A DNA stretch of 42,249 nt from positions 1 through 42,249 of the forward strand of contig CALCJE010000274.1 of NCBI GenBank assembly GCA_937965665.1. Reading direction: 5' to 3'. Source of the stretch: an uncultured Bacteroidales bacterium (GTDB taxonomy: Bacteria > Bacteroidota > Bacteroidia > Bacteroidales > UBA4417). How positions within the stretch are numbered: the stretch's first letter is position 1; every line of letters starts with the position of its first letter. The notes under the pieces are model-generated. The model searched no databases. It was not told where the DNA came from and was given only the letters and a program-made list of their open reading frames with translations. This document shows positions 17,924 to 26,604 of the stretch, piece after piece. The position numbers were made by a program, and so were the translations under genes.

Positions 17924-18754
17924 CTAAGGTTCAGCTATCGCTATAATAAATGTAAGCGAAGCAGAATTTGTGCCTGCCGAGGGCAAAACCATCACCTGTT
18001 TATGATTTCCCTGGCTTTGTTTCCACATAAAACGACCTGTAACAAATCCCAGCGCCGACCCTATCACAACGTCCGAAACCCAGTGTTTATTATCGTAAAG
18101 ACGGGAAACTGCAGTACCTGTCGCCAGGGTATAAGCCAAAGCAGGCACCCATATCGTACTCCGGTATTCCATGGCAAAAACTGTAGCCATACTAAATGCA
18201 GCGGTCGAATGCCCTGAAGGAAAACTGTTGTAATGGATATCACCGAAGGGGCCATCCCAGTTTGCATGGTCTGGTATATCGTCCTGGTACGGACGATGCC
18301 GGTGCGTGAGTTGCTTCACCACTCCACCAATCAGCGATGAAACAGCTAGCGATTTGGCTGCTGTCAGCGAAGTGCCTGCCAGCCGGTTGTCTTTTACCAG
18401 CCGGCCGGTAAGGTACAATCCACCGATCAGTACCGGCGAAAAACGGCCAAATGGCTCAAAAACATATTTCGAAAAATTGTCGGCAGCAGTTGAACGGTGA
18501 TCCGTGAAAAATTTCTGTATTTTTTCGTCCTGGGTATAGGCAAGTATACCAGTACCTGCCACTGCTCCAAACCCCAGCCATTGCTTCGCCTCCCATTTTG
18601 CCGGCGAAACTACGAAGGCTTTGCCGTGATACCAGTAGGATTTTACATAAGTTTTATTCAGTTCGGGATATTGAATGGAATCGGCGCCAGCAGCCCTGAG
18701 GACAGATACCGAGAATAAAAGTGCTGAAAGCAACAGACATTTTTTAATAAACAT
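17924..18754 (-). CDS. PAP2-family phosphatase, exported
   Basis: This 276-aa protein has a signal peptide (residues about 1-24), hydrophobic segments, and the three PAP2 motifs: KQLTHRHRPYQ (K-x6-RP), FPSGHST (PSGH) and SRLYDNKHWVSDV (SR-x5-H-x3-D). All catalytic His and Arg residues are present. Such enzymes remove phosphate from lipid phosphates such as phosphatidate or undecaprenyl pyrophosphate, or act as periplasmic acid phosphatases. The substrate cannot be chosen here. A TAACTTTG sequence at 18831-18838 (minus strand) could be its -7 element. It lies 161 nt downstream of the heme-conduit operon on the same strand. Confidence 0.85.
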   Translation of the reverse strand: MFIKKCLLLSALLFSVSVLRAAGADSIQYPELNKTYVKSYWYHGKAFVVSPAKWEAKQWLGFGAVAGTGILAYTQDEKIQKFFTDHRSTAADNFSKYVFEPFGRFSPVLIGGLYLTGRLVKDNRLAGTSLTAAKSLAVSSLIGGVVKQLTHRHRPYQDDIPDHANWDGPFGDIHYNSFPSGHSTAAFSMATVFAMEYRSTIWVPALAYTLATGTAVSRLYDNKHWVSDVVIGSALGFVTGRFMWKQSQGNHKQVMVLPSAGTNSASLTFIIAIAEP

Positions 18755-18915
18755 GGATCAGCACTTAACTAAAAAAACTTAACTTCTTTGAACATTGCCA
18801 GGCACAGCTTTCGAAACCTGAATGATGCAACAAAGTTACACTTTAACGGATAACCCGGAAGGGAAACAGATCAAAACCATGATTCAGCAAAAGCTGGATA
18901 CAAACAGGCCCGTTT

Positions 18916-20535
18916 TCAGAATCGCTGTGTCAGGTTTATGTACACCCGGTTATAGTTTCGCTGGGTTTCGAAGGTCCCTTCGTAGTTGAGCGAGCACAAG
19001 AGCTTTTTCAGCACCCGCCAGGTAAGGTTTACTTCTCCCATATGCTGTACCAGCGGATCCTCATTACTTACAAATTTGTAATTCACAAAACGGTAGTTCA
19101 ATCCACCATACAATTTACCTGGCAGCAGGTCGCGCGAAAGCCCAATGCTGTATATCTGCCCGGTAGTATAGGAAGTTTCCATCAGCGTAGCCGATAAGGT
19201 TGCAGATGCATGAAGCCAGGGCACATTATTGTAAGTAATATAGCTGTAAAGGTTTTTGGTTGGTCTGGGGTCCTGTTTGCTGAAACGGTAACCTGCATTG
19301 GCACCTATGGATATATTTTTACCCGGGTGATAATTTGCCTGGAACATATACCCTTGGGTTCCGGCCATTTCGAGCAACTGCTCGATTATATTTTTATAGG
19401 TTTCGTAATAGATGATATTTTGCCTTGCACTGTATGAAAGTGAAAGCGAGAGTTGCTTTATTACCTTGTAACGGACCGAAACATAAACATTCGACAGGCT
19501 GGGTGAGTTATCCTTTGTATAAGTACTATCGGATGTATTTAAAACCTTGCTGTACAAATCTACTTCTGCTGACCCGAAAAAATACAGGCCAGGCAACAGG
19601 GCATTGGAATGCTGGAAGTATGCAAACCTGCGATCGGTATTCCCATTATTCATTTGCTGAACAAAAGCCAGGGAAGTCTGCATATCACCTTTTGCCGATT
19701 TATAATCGTGGCTTACATAAGCGCCATACTGAAGCAGGCTGGCATTGAAACTGTAATTTTGGTAATCGGGACGTGTTCCTGCAAAAGCGCCTGCAGTAAA
19801 CGACCTGATCCGGGTTTCGTACTGAACCCCATCGATGGCGCCAACATTCGAAAGGCGTGTATTGATTTTGCGACCCACGCTGATGTTGTTTTTCGGGTTC
19901 ATGGCATAGCTCAGCGACAGGCTGTAAATCTTTAAACCATTGAAAATATCTTCCTTTACAACATCCCATTCGTTTATTTTATGCGAAAACGAAATGTAAG
20001 TTTCGGCCGACAGCTTTGAATCGTTGATATTGTTTGCATTCAGTGAAAAAGTATAACGCATGCGCTGCGAAAAGTCGGCTTCACTCGAGAAATTGGAATA
20101 CGACGAAACCGAAATCCGGCCACTCACGTTCTGCTTCCGTTCAACAGGCTTCTCTTTCTGGGTCACAGTGGTATCAACAGCTGCAATTACTATGGGTACA
20201 ACCGGCGATGCTTCAGCCGCCTGTTGTTTTACCGGCATACCTGTTTTTGGTTTGGCTATAATTTTGTCGGCAGCCGAAACTTTTTTACCGGGAATTGCCG
20301 AACAAACGCACGAGATAGAGGAAAGGTCTTTAACAATTAACGCGGGCTGGCGTTCTCCGTTTTGCAGCAAAAACAGGGTATCGCCGGCAGCAATTCCGGC
20401 AGTCGACTGAAATTTAACATACACATGCTGAGTAGTAATATAGGAAACCTCACCCTGCCTGGCTTCACCTGCAGTTTGACCTTTGAGGTTTATCACTGCA
20501 AACAGCAAAAGAAATACAGCTGTTAATTGTCTCAT
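18916..20535 (-). CDS. Outer-membrane beta-barrel-like protein, last gene of cytochrome operon
   Basis: This 539-aa protein is not assignable to a named porin family by eye. It has a signal peptide (residues about 1-18), a small beta-rich domain (about 22-95) resembling an SH3-type fold with a CVC motif, a Pro/Lys/Val linker, and then about 380 residues of alternating aromatic/polar strands ending in TQRF with a terminal Phe, as in outer-membrane barrels. The start at 20535 is chosen over 20577 because it begins directly at the signal peptide. It follows the 28-heme cytochrome gene by 45 nt, so it is likely the outer-membrane component of the same system, possibly a porin sheath for a cytochrome (inference). 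Confidence 0.75.
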   Translation of the reverse strand: MRQLTAVFLLLFAVINLKGQTAGEARQGEVSYITTQHVYVKFQSTAGIAAGDTLFLLQNGERQPALIVKDLSSISCVCSAIPGKKVSAADKIIAKPKTGMPVKQQAAEASPVVPIVIAAVDTTVTQKEKPVERKQNVSGRISVSSYSNFSSEADFSQRMRYTFSLNANNINDSKLSAETYISFSHKINEWDVVKEDIFNGLKIYSLSLSYAMNPKNNISVGRKINTRLSNVGAIDGVQYETRIRSFTAGAFAGTRPDYQNYSFNASLLQYGAYVSHDYKSAKGDMQTSLAFVQQMNNGNTDRRFAYFQHSNALLPGLYFFGSAEVDLYSKVLNTSDSTYTKDNSPSLSNVYVSVRYKVIKQLSLSLSYSARQNIIYYETYKNIIEQLLEMAGTQGYMFQANYHPGKNISIGANAGYRFSKQDPRPTKNLYSYITYNNVPWLHASATLSATLMETSYTTGQIYSIGLSRDLLPGKLYGGLNYRFVNYKFVSNEDPLVQHMGEVNLTWRVLKKLLCSLNYEGTFETQRNYNRVYINLTQRF

Positions 20536-20580
20536 TTCCGGGTTAAATGGTTTATAAAATATTTTGCCTTCTGTCATCTG

Positions 20581-22734
20581 CTAGTTTCCCCTTGGGTGGC
20601 AGGTTAAGCAGGAATTGCTGTTGTAACTGTAACCATTTACGCCCTGGTGATCATTGTTGGTCGACGACTGCGGGTGGCAGGATGTAGTGCAGGTAAAGAC
20701 TGCAAAATTGGATGCATTGGTATGGCAATCCGAACAAGTATGCCACTTGCCATGGTGTTTACCCGAATATATCGGGAAATACTGGGCATCGTGATTCCAA
20801 TTGGCCGGTGACCAGGTACTTTGTGTGTGGCAATCGGCACAGGATTTCGGAAACTGTGCTGATGCATGATTCGGATTTTTGGTCTGGTTGTAATCATCGG
20901 TATGGCAGCCGGCACAGGTATTGGGTGTGCTTACATAATTCCCTTTGTGGCAATCGGCACAGGTTTTTGAGATGTGGGCTCCCGCCAGTACGTAGTACGA
21001 ATTATGATTGGGGAATAGCGCGGGCTCCCATCCCGGGTTGGTGGTATGGCAGGTAGCACATTCTGTCGAAATACCAATGGCTTTATGGTTGGGATTTGTT
21101 GTCTGGTTGTAATTATTCTGATGACAGCCTGCACAGGTATTGGGTGTGTTGGTATACCCATTGGTATGACAAGCCGAACAGGCTACGGTAGTATGCGCCC
21201 CGGTAAGCGGGTAGATGGAAGCGTGATTAAAGGTTGATGGCACCCAGGCTGTTTGCGAATGGCAGGTTGAGCAATTGGTCGGGAACCCGGAAGTTATATG
21301 ATTGGGGTTAGTCGACTCGTTATAATCTTTCGCGTGGCATCCGAAACAGGTATTCGGCGAATTGGTATAATTGCCGTTATGGCAGGTTGCACATTCATTG
21401 GCTATGGCCAGGTGTGCCCCTTCAATCCGGTAATAGTTGTTATGAATGGGGAAGGTTGCCGGTTTCCAGTCGGGTTTGGTAGTATGGCAGGTTGCACAAT
21501 CATTCGGTATGCCGATAGCCACGTGATTGGGATTGGTAGTTTGGTTGTAGTTATTGGTATGGCAACTGGCACAGGCATTTGGCGTGCCTGCATAACCATT
21601 GGTATGGCAATCGGTGCAGGCTGTTGTAATATGCGCCCCGGTTAGCGGAAACGACGATTTGTTGTGATCAAAACTTCCCTCCGACGAACCGGTAGGATGG
21701 CAGGCATAACAACTCGTACTGTTGTAAATGTAACCACTCACGCCATTGTGATTATTATCCACTTCGGTTTTATTGCTGTGCTCGTGGCAGTTGATGCAGG
21801 TAAACTGTGCATAATTTGCAGGATTGGTATGGCAGTCGGCACAGCTATTCCACTCACCCTTGTGCTTTCCTGAGTATATCGGGAACGAGGAAGCATCATG
21901 TTCGCGGTATTCTGCCGGTTTCCAGCCGGGATTCAGCGTATGGCAATCCTTGCAGCTGGTCGAAAAGATGAGTGTTTTGTGATTTGGGTTTGTTGTCGAA
22001 GCATAGTCAGGCTGATGGCACGAATAGCACTCCGACGAAATTTTCGAATAGCTACCCGAGGTATGGCAACGGGAACAGTCGTTTATAGCATGACCGCCTT
22101 CGAGCGGGAAAAATGAATGGTTTATACCGGCATCTGACCACGCAAAGGCATTGATTTTATGACACTCCTCACAATTTTTTGAATAGTTACCCTGCACATG
22201 ATTCGGACTGGTGGTAGCCAGGTAATTTTCCTTATGACAATCGTAGCATTCAACACCCAGGGGATCGAATCTCAGTCGTGATGGGGTGCCTGCAGAGGTA
22301 GACGAGGGATACAGATTTTTGTGGCAGGCTTCGCATTCGGCAACGGCATGGGGGCCAATCAACGGAAACCGGCTGGCCTGGTGCAACTGGGTAATATTGC
22401 TAACCACCCAGGAGTTGGGAGTATGACACCTGGCACATTCATTTCCTACGGTTTGTTCGTGTATATCGGTATGGCAGGCATTACAATCGGTTTTGGCCTG
22501 CGCAAAAGCAAGCGAAGTATGGCAATCCCTGCACGAAACATCCTTATGCTGACCCACCAGCGGGAACTTTGTGATCCCGTGATCGAACGAAACTGTTTTC
22601 AGATCAACCTTCCAGCCATCGGTTTTATGGCAATCGCCGCAGTTGGTTTTGAAACCGGAACCATGCGGTGATTTCTGGGCTGCCAGGCTCATTGAAAACA
22701 AGCAAAGCAGGATTAAAGATGACAGTCGACGCAT
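20581..22734 (-). CDS. Exported multiheme c-type cytochrome, about 28 heme motifs
   Basis: The 717-aa protein has a signal peptide (residues about 1-19) and 27 CxxCH motifs plus one CxxxCH near the C-terminus (CTTSCHPQ), each expected to bind one covalent heme. Many extra His residues occur at regular places (FDH, GAH, NPNH), suitable as distal ligands, so bis-His hemes are likely. A module of about 60 residues with NYNQTTNPNH and CATCHTT repeats through the middle. A larger unit beginning FPIYSGKH and ending CHP appears twice, in the middle and at the C-terminus. The ATG at 22734 lies 22 nt inside the upstream cytochrome gene, indicating translational coupling. Probably periplasmic or outer-membrane associated. 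Confidence 0.93.
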   Translation of the reverse strand: MRRLSSLILLCLFSMSLAAQKSPHGSGFKTNCGDCHKTDGWKVDLKTVSFDHGITKFPLVGQHKDVSCRDCHTSLAFAQAKTDCNACHTDIHEQTVGNECARCHTPNSWVVSNITQLHQASRFPLIGPHAVAECEACHKNLYPSSTSAGTPSRLRFDPLGVECYDCHKENYLATTSPNHVQGNYSKNCEECHKINAFAWSDAGINHSFFPLEGGHAINDCSRCHTSGSYSKISSECYSCHQPDYASTTNPNHKTLIFSTSCKDCHTLNPGWKPAEYREHDASSFPIYSGKHKGEWNSCADCHTNPANYAQFTCINCHEHSNKTEVDNNHNGVSGYIYNSTSCYACHPTGSSEGSFDHNKSSFPLTGAHITTACTDCHTNGYAGTPNACASCHTNNYNQTTNPNHVAIGIPNDCATCHTTKPDWKPATFPIHNNYYRIEGAHLAIANECATCHNGNYTNSPNTCFGCHAKDYNESTNPNHITSGFPTNCSTCHSQTAWVPSTFNHASIYPLTGAHTTVACSACHTNGYTNTPNTCAGCHQNNYNQTTNPNHKAIGISTECATCHTTNPGWEPALFPNHNSYYVLAGAHISKTCADCHKGNYVSTPNTCAGCHTDDYNQTKNPNHASAQFPKSCADCHTQSTWSPANWNHDAQYFPIYSGKHHGKWHTCSDCHTNASNFAVFTCTTSCHPQSSTNNDHQGVNGYSYNSNSCLTCHPRGN

Positions 22735-24314
22735 TGGAAATTTTTTATTTTGTACAATACAAAAGTGACTCCTTGTTCGGTTACTTCTTTGTGACATTTG
22801 TTACAGGCCACATTCACGTGTTTTCCATCAAGCACAAATTTTGTTTTGTTATGATCGAATTTTGAAGCTGGTTTAAACTTTTCCAGGCTATGGCATCGGC
22901 TACAATCTGTTACCCCGTTTACAGCGAACTGCTGCATATGTTTGTCGGTATGACAACTGGCACAAGTGGTTGACAGGCCTGCAAATTTCTGGTTTGCATG
23001 CCCGGTTTTTTCTTTGTTGAAATGGCAATCGCGGCAAGCTTGGCTGGTGTGGGCGCCTTCGAGTGCAAACTGTGTTTTCGAATGATCAAAAACTACCATG
23101 TTCCAGCGCGTGGGGTTGTGGCAGGATTCGCAACCGGCAGACGGATAATACTTTGCACTGATATAAGGCTGGTGAATATTTTCGTGGCAATCGGCACAGG
23201 CACTTCCTATCTGCCTGAAATTCCATTTTTCCTGTTTTTTATGACAGGCAAAACACGGTGTGGCCAGGTGGGCTCCTTTCAGGGAGAAAACGCCCAGGTT
23301 GTGCTGTTCAACTGAAAATGAAGACCCGATGAAGCCTTTTACCGTATGGCAGGTGGAACAATCGGGAGAAACCCCGTTTTTGGCAAATTGCCGGTTATGA
23401 TAATCCGTGTGACAGTCGGAGCAACGGCTGAAATTTAATGGCGTGGTGAGTTTCTGCTTATGGCACGATTTACAGGCAACACCCAGGTGCCGTCCTTCGA
23501 GCTTAAAGGCGGTTTTGTTATGATCAAAGTTCTTAACTCCGGCAGCTGCCGTAAACGAAACACTGTTATGGCATTCGGAGCAGTTTTGCCCGAATTTGTT
23601 ATCGTGTACATCTTTGTGGCAGTTGGTACAGTTGGTAGCCTTCACACCTTTAAACTCCTGGAATTTCTGACCGTTGCGGGTGGTGGTTTTATGGCAATCA
23701 GCACAGGCTACCTGTTCGTGTTTGCCGGCAAGTTTAAATTTAGCTTTCTGATGATCGAATTTTGAAGCCGGTTTAAATTTTTCATCATTGTGGCAGCCGG
23801 CACAGTCGGGCGAAAGCGTTTTCTGATGGTAATCGGCGTGGCAATTCAGGCAATTGGTTTTCAACCCCAGGTAAGTAAATTTTTTGGCCCGTATTTTGGG
23901 ATCGGAAATAAACTCAGCCTTGTGACAATCGGCACATTTTTTCCGGCTATGGGCACCGGTAAGCTTGTATCCCGACTGCTCGTGGTTAAATTTATCAATA
24001 TCGAATCTTACTATTTTAAAATTTACGCCATGATGATCGTTGTGGCAGCCGGCGCACTTTTTGCCCCGTACTTCGTACGATACATGGAATCCTTTTTTCT
24101 GATCGATGCGGGCTTTTAACTCGGTATGGCAGGCCAGGCATTTCTCATTCGAAACCTGTTCTCCCAAAGTATGGCATTTGGTGCAATTACTCATACCTTC
24201 GAGATGCGAATGCACTTTAGCCAGTTCACCTGGCGAAATCTGGGCATAAGCCCCGGTGCCAGTGCCCAGAACCAGCAGGAGTACGCAAACCAAATGTTCA
24301 ATCTGTAATCTCAT
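22713..24314 (-). CDS. Exported multiheme c-type cytochrome, 20 heme motifs
   Basis: The 533-aa protein has a signal peptide (residues about 1-24, ending GAYAQ) and exactly 20 CxxCH motifs, the last one (CVDCH) being the penultimate feature before the terminal Leu. A module with the pattern FDHxKxxFxLxGxHxxVACxxCHK recurs about six times; FKPASKFDH is repeated exactly in the fourth and last thirds. It is rich in Lys, in contrast to the Asn/Thr-rich second cytochrome. The start ATG at 24314 lies 25 nt after the flavoprotein gene. It probably carries electrons through the periplasm to the following cytochrome (inference from order and export signals). Confidence 0.93.
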   Translation of the reverse strand: MRLQIEHLVCVLLLVLGTGTGAYAQISPGELAKVHSHLEGMSNCTKCHTLGEQVSNEKCLACHTELKARIDQKKGFHVSYEVRGKKCAGCHNDHHGVNFKIVRFDIDKFNHEQSGYKLTGAHSRKKCADCHKAEFISDPKIRAKKFTYLGLKTNCLNCHADYHQKTLSPDCAGCHNDEKFKPASKFDHQKAKFKLAGKHEQVACADCHKTTTRNGQKFQEFKGVKATNCTNCHKDVHDNKFGQNCSECHNSVSFTAAAGVKNFDHNKTAFKLEGRHLGVACKSCHKQKLTTPLNFSRCSDCHTDYHNRQFAKNGVSPDCSTCHTVKGFIGSSFSVEQHNLGVFSLKGAHLATPCFACHKKQEKWNFRQIGSACADCHENIHQPYISAKYYPSAGCESCHNPTRWNMVVFDHSKTQFALEGAHTSQACRDCHFNKEKTGHANQKFAGLSTTCASCHTDKHMQQFAVNGVTDCSRCHSLEKFKPASKFDHNKTKFVLDGKHVNVACNKCHKEVTEQGVTFVLYKIKNFQCVDCHL

Positions 24315-24339
24315 AATTTCTTTACTAAACTGATCATGA

Positions 24340-25674
24340 TCAATGTTTAAGAACTGCCTCTCCAAATTTTTTAGTGATATGAATCCCTGCTTTTTTCAGA
24401 AATTCCACAGGAAGCTCACCCCCGGCAAAGATGTAAACAAGGTCATTTTCAACATACAATTCCTCACCAGGCTTACCGGTGGAAAGCACCACCGAATCCT
24501 GGTTAATGCAGGTTGGATTGGTATTGAAAAGCACCTTTACCTTACCGGCTGCCATAGCCTCGTTGATCTGGTTACTGTTTTTTGACTTTAGCCTGCTGAA
24601 CGAATCGTTGCGGTACGAAAGCGTGACCGTATTGTGATCACAAAGCAGCAGGGCCGATTCAATGGCTGAATCGCCACCACCCACGACCATGATATTTTTG
24701 CCGTTGATATCCTCAGGTTCCAGCAGGCGGTAAGCCACTTTTTCGCGCATTTCACCTTCAATACCCAGTTTACGCGGGGTACCGCGGCGACCAATGGTAA
24801 GCAACACCGTTTTGGTTGTAATCTGCTGTCCGCCTGAAGTTTCAACTAAAAAAATGTCAGCTTCTTTCCTGATGGATTCTACTTTCGTGTTTTCGGTAAT
24901 AGTAATATTATTTTTATTTAAGGCTGCGCTCCAGATTTCGAGTAAGGCTGCCTTGCTGGTTTCGAAAAGTTTCACTTTGCCGTACAGCGGCAGATCCATG
25001 GCCGTCGTCATCACTATTTTTTGCCGCGGAAAAGTATATACAGCACCACCCAGGGTATCCTGTTCCAGGGTTATAAACCTGAGGTTGTTTTTTTTCGCGG
25101 TAAGCGATGCAGATATCCCTGCAGGACCGGCACCAACTATCACCAGGTCGTAGTTGGCCGTATGGCTCCTGCGCAGCGATTTAACAATATTCTCAACAGC
25201 CTGTTTGCCTTGTTCCACTGCATTTTTTATCAGTCCCATTCCGCCAAGTTCGCCGGCAATAAATATCCCATCGACATTGGTTTCGAAATTCTGATTTATA
25301 TGCGGCAGTTCAACCCCACGCTGTTCGGTGCCTATCACCAGGGTAATGGCCTGGGTCGGGCATGCATGAAAACACGCCCCGTGACCTATACACCTGGAAG
25401 CATTAATAGTTGTAGCCTTGCCATCCCTGATGCCTATAATATCCTTTTCGGGGCAGGCAGCAATACAGGCACCGGTGCGTATACAACTGTTTTCGTCAAT
25501 TACGGGGTGCAGCGAAACAGGCTCGTACAATCCCTCCTCTTTGGCTTTGGCAATTTTGGCCTCCACTTTTTTCGAATCCCGCTTTTGTTTACGCAGATAG
25601 ATAACAACCACTACCAGGCAGAGCAGGGCTGCCAGCGAATATATCACAACTTTTTCGAGCAGTATTTCGTCCAT
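24340..25674 (-). CDS. Membrane-anchored ferredoxin-like/FAD NAD(P)-binding oxidoreductase
   Basis: The 444-aa protein starts with one membrane segment (residues about 9-28) and a basic stretch that should face the cytoplasm. Residues about 55-110 are a two-cluster ferredoxin-like domain, but each motif has C-x5-C-x3-C-P (CIRTGACIAACP and CIGHGACFHACP), the usual second Cys being Thr or His. A short segment with GIFIAGELGG follows, then a thioredoxin-reductase-like fold with an FAD site (VIVGAGPAGISA) and an NAD(P) site (VVGGGDSAIES). No CxxC redox pair is seen. It likely links cytosolic NAD(P)H or ferredoxin with the neighbouring cytochrome b (inference). The ATG at 25674 is 2 nt after the upstream stop; a TTG at 25689 is less likely. 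Confidence 0.88.
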   Translation of the reverse strand: MDEILLEKVVIYSLAALLCLVVVVIYLRKQKRDSKKVEAKIAKAKEEGLYEPVSLHPVIDENSCIRTGACIAACPEKDIIGIRDGKATTINASRCIGHGACFHACPTQAITLVIGTEQRGVELPHINQNFETNVDGIFIAGELGGMGLIKNAVEQGKQAVENIVKSLRRSHTANYDLVIVGAGPAGISASLTAKKNNLRFITLEQDTLGGAVYTFPRQKIVMTTAMDLPLYGKVKLFETSKAALLEIWSAALNKNNITITENTKVESIRKEADIFLVETSGGQQITTKTVLLTIGRRGTPRKLGIEGEMREKVAYRLLEPEDINGKNIMVVGGGDSAIESALLLCDHNTVTLSYRNDSFSRLKSKNSNQINEAMAAGKVKVLFNTNPTCINQDSVVLSTGKPGEELYVENDLVYIFAGGELPVEFLKKAGIHITKKFGEAVLKH

Positions 25675-25676
25675 GA

Positions 25677-26546
25677 TTAAAAGATCCAACGGTAACCGAA
25701 AACAATAGTAACTGCCACATGAATAATCATAATTACAAGCATCACCAGGGCAAAGGGAAGGTGGGCAACATGCCAGTATTTAAATAAGTTTTTCATCAAG
25801 GTGAGTCGTTCAATCCGGCGGTTAAGCGATATTTCGTTTTTTACCAGCTTCAGTATTTCTGATTGCTGCCTTTTGGCGATGTTATTTTTTTTCAGCACCG
25901 ATTTCACCGTTTTAACCGATTGCCGGTTTTCTTTCCATTGGCTGAAATAACGCTGTACAACATTCGGGTAATAGATTCCTTTCGAAACGGTAGCAGAAGC
26001 CAGGATCAGCTGCCGGCTTTCTTCATCAAGGGATAACGATGCCCCCAGCGCCTGCCCTATATCACCTTTCATTTCCCTGATTTCGTTCAAGCTGAGCTCC
26101 CGGCCTTCGATGGTATGTGGAATCTGGATGTAAATAAACCTACCTATCACCCCACTGACGAAAACGGCAACCATGCTCCAAAAGCTAATGGCCACAATGC
26201 CCCCAAACTTAAACGAAGTATGAAATAGCACCAGTACCGGTCCCAGGGTGCAAAGGAAAATGTGAAATTCGAGCCAGTGCTTGAGTATGCCAAGTCGCGA
26301 AAATGCCCTGAACCTCTTCCTGGCCATATACAGCGAAACACCCAGGATCATGCATAACGATCCAATAATCCCCATGCCGTGTCCCATTATTCCGCTAGGC
26401 TTCAAGCTGGCATCATCGGTATGAAAAAACCGATCTTCGAGGCTTGTTTGATAATACGAATACCCTCTTATGGCTATCACGGTAAAAACTATCAGTACAA
26501 TAAGCGAAAGCAGGGCAAGATAAATACGGTGAGCAGTCTTATTCAT
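25677..26546 (-). CDS. Cytochrome b-like integral membrane protein, first gene of the operon
   Basis: The 289-aa protein has four membrane segments in its first half (about 8-28, 50-73, 88-108 and 114-138), a hydrophilic, probably cytoplasmic region of about 110 residues, and a last segment at about 258-283. His residues in or beside the segments (GHGMG, EFH, LFH, YWHVAH, IIH) could ligate heme b. I infer a quinone- or heme-linked membrane electron carrier, though I cannot name a family. The stop is 2 nt before the flavoprotein ATG. A perfect TAACTTTG -7 candidate lies about 50 nt upstream of the start. It leads five genes with small gaps or overlaps (2, 25, -22 and 45 nt). Confidence 0.75.
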   Translation of the reverse strand: MNKTAHRIYLALLSLIVLIVFTVIAIRGYSYYQTSLEDRFFHTDDASLKPSGIMGHGMGIIGSLCMILGVSLYMARKRFRAFSRLGILKHWLEFHIFLCTLGPVLVLFHTSFKFGGIVAISFWSMVAVFVSGVIGRFIYIQIPHTIEGRELSLNEIREMKGDIGQALGASLSLDEESRQLILASATVSKGIYYPNVVQRYFSQWKENRQSVKTVKSVLKKNNIAKRQQSEILKLVKNEISLNRRIERLTLMKNLFKYWHVAHLPFALVMLVIMIIHVAVTIVFGYRWIF

Positions 26547-26596
26547 AATGAGGGCAGTTTAAGCGCAAAGTAACCAATTCCGGGAGTCCGGTAATT

Positions 26597-26604
26597 CAAA
26601 GTTA
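26597..26604 (-). promoter_or_regulatory. Candidate -7 promoter element of the cytochrome operon
   Basis: TAACTTTG on the minus strand matches TANNTTTG exactly and lies about 50 nt before the cytochrome b ATG at 26546. A clear -33 TTG at the usual distance is not seen. Confidence 0.35.

Noticed and set aside
21298..22671. Gly/Met/Ile-rich plus-strand frames opposite the 28-heme cytochrome gene
   Set aside because: They are reverse-strand images of repeated Cys-His and Asn-His codons, not genes.
25021..25680. A 219-codon plus-strand frame opposite the ferredoxin/flavoprotein gene
   Set aside because: The opposite frame contains all the motifs of a known flavoprotein fold; this frame has none.
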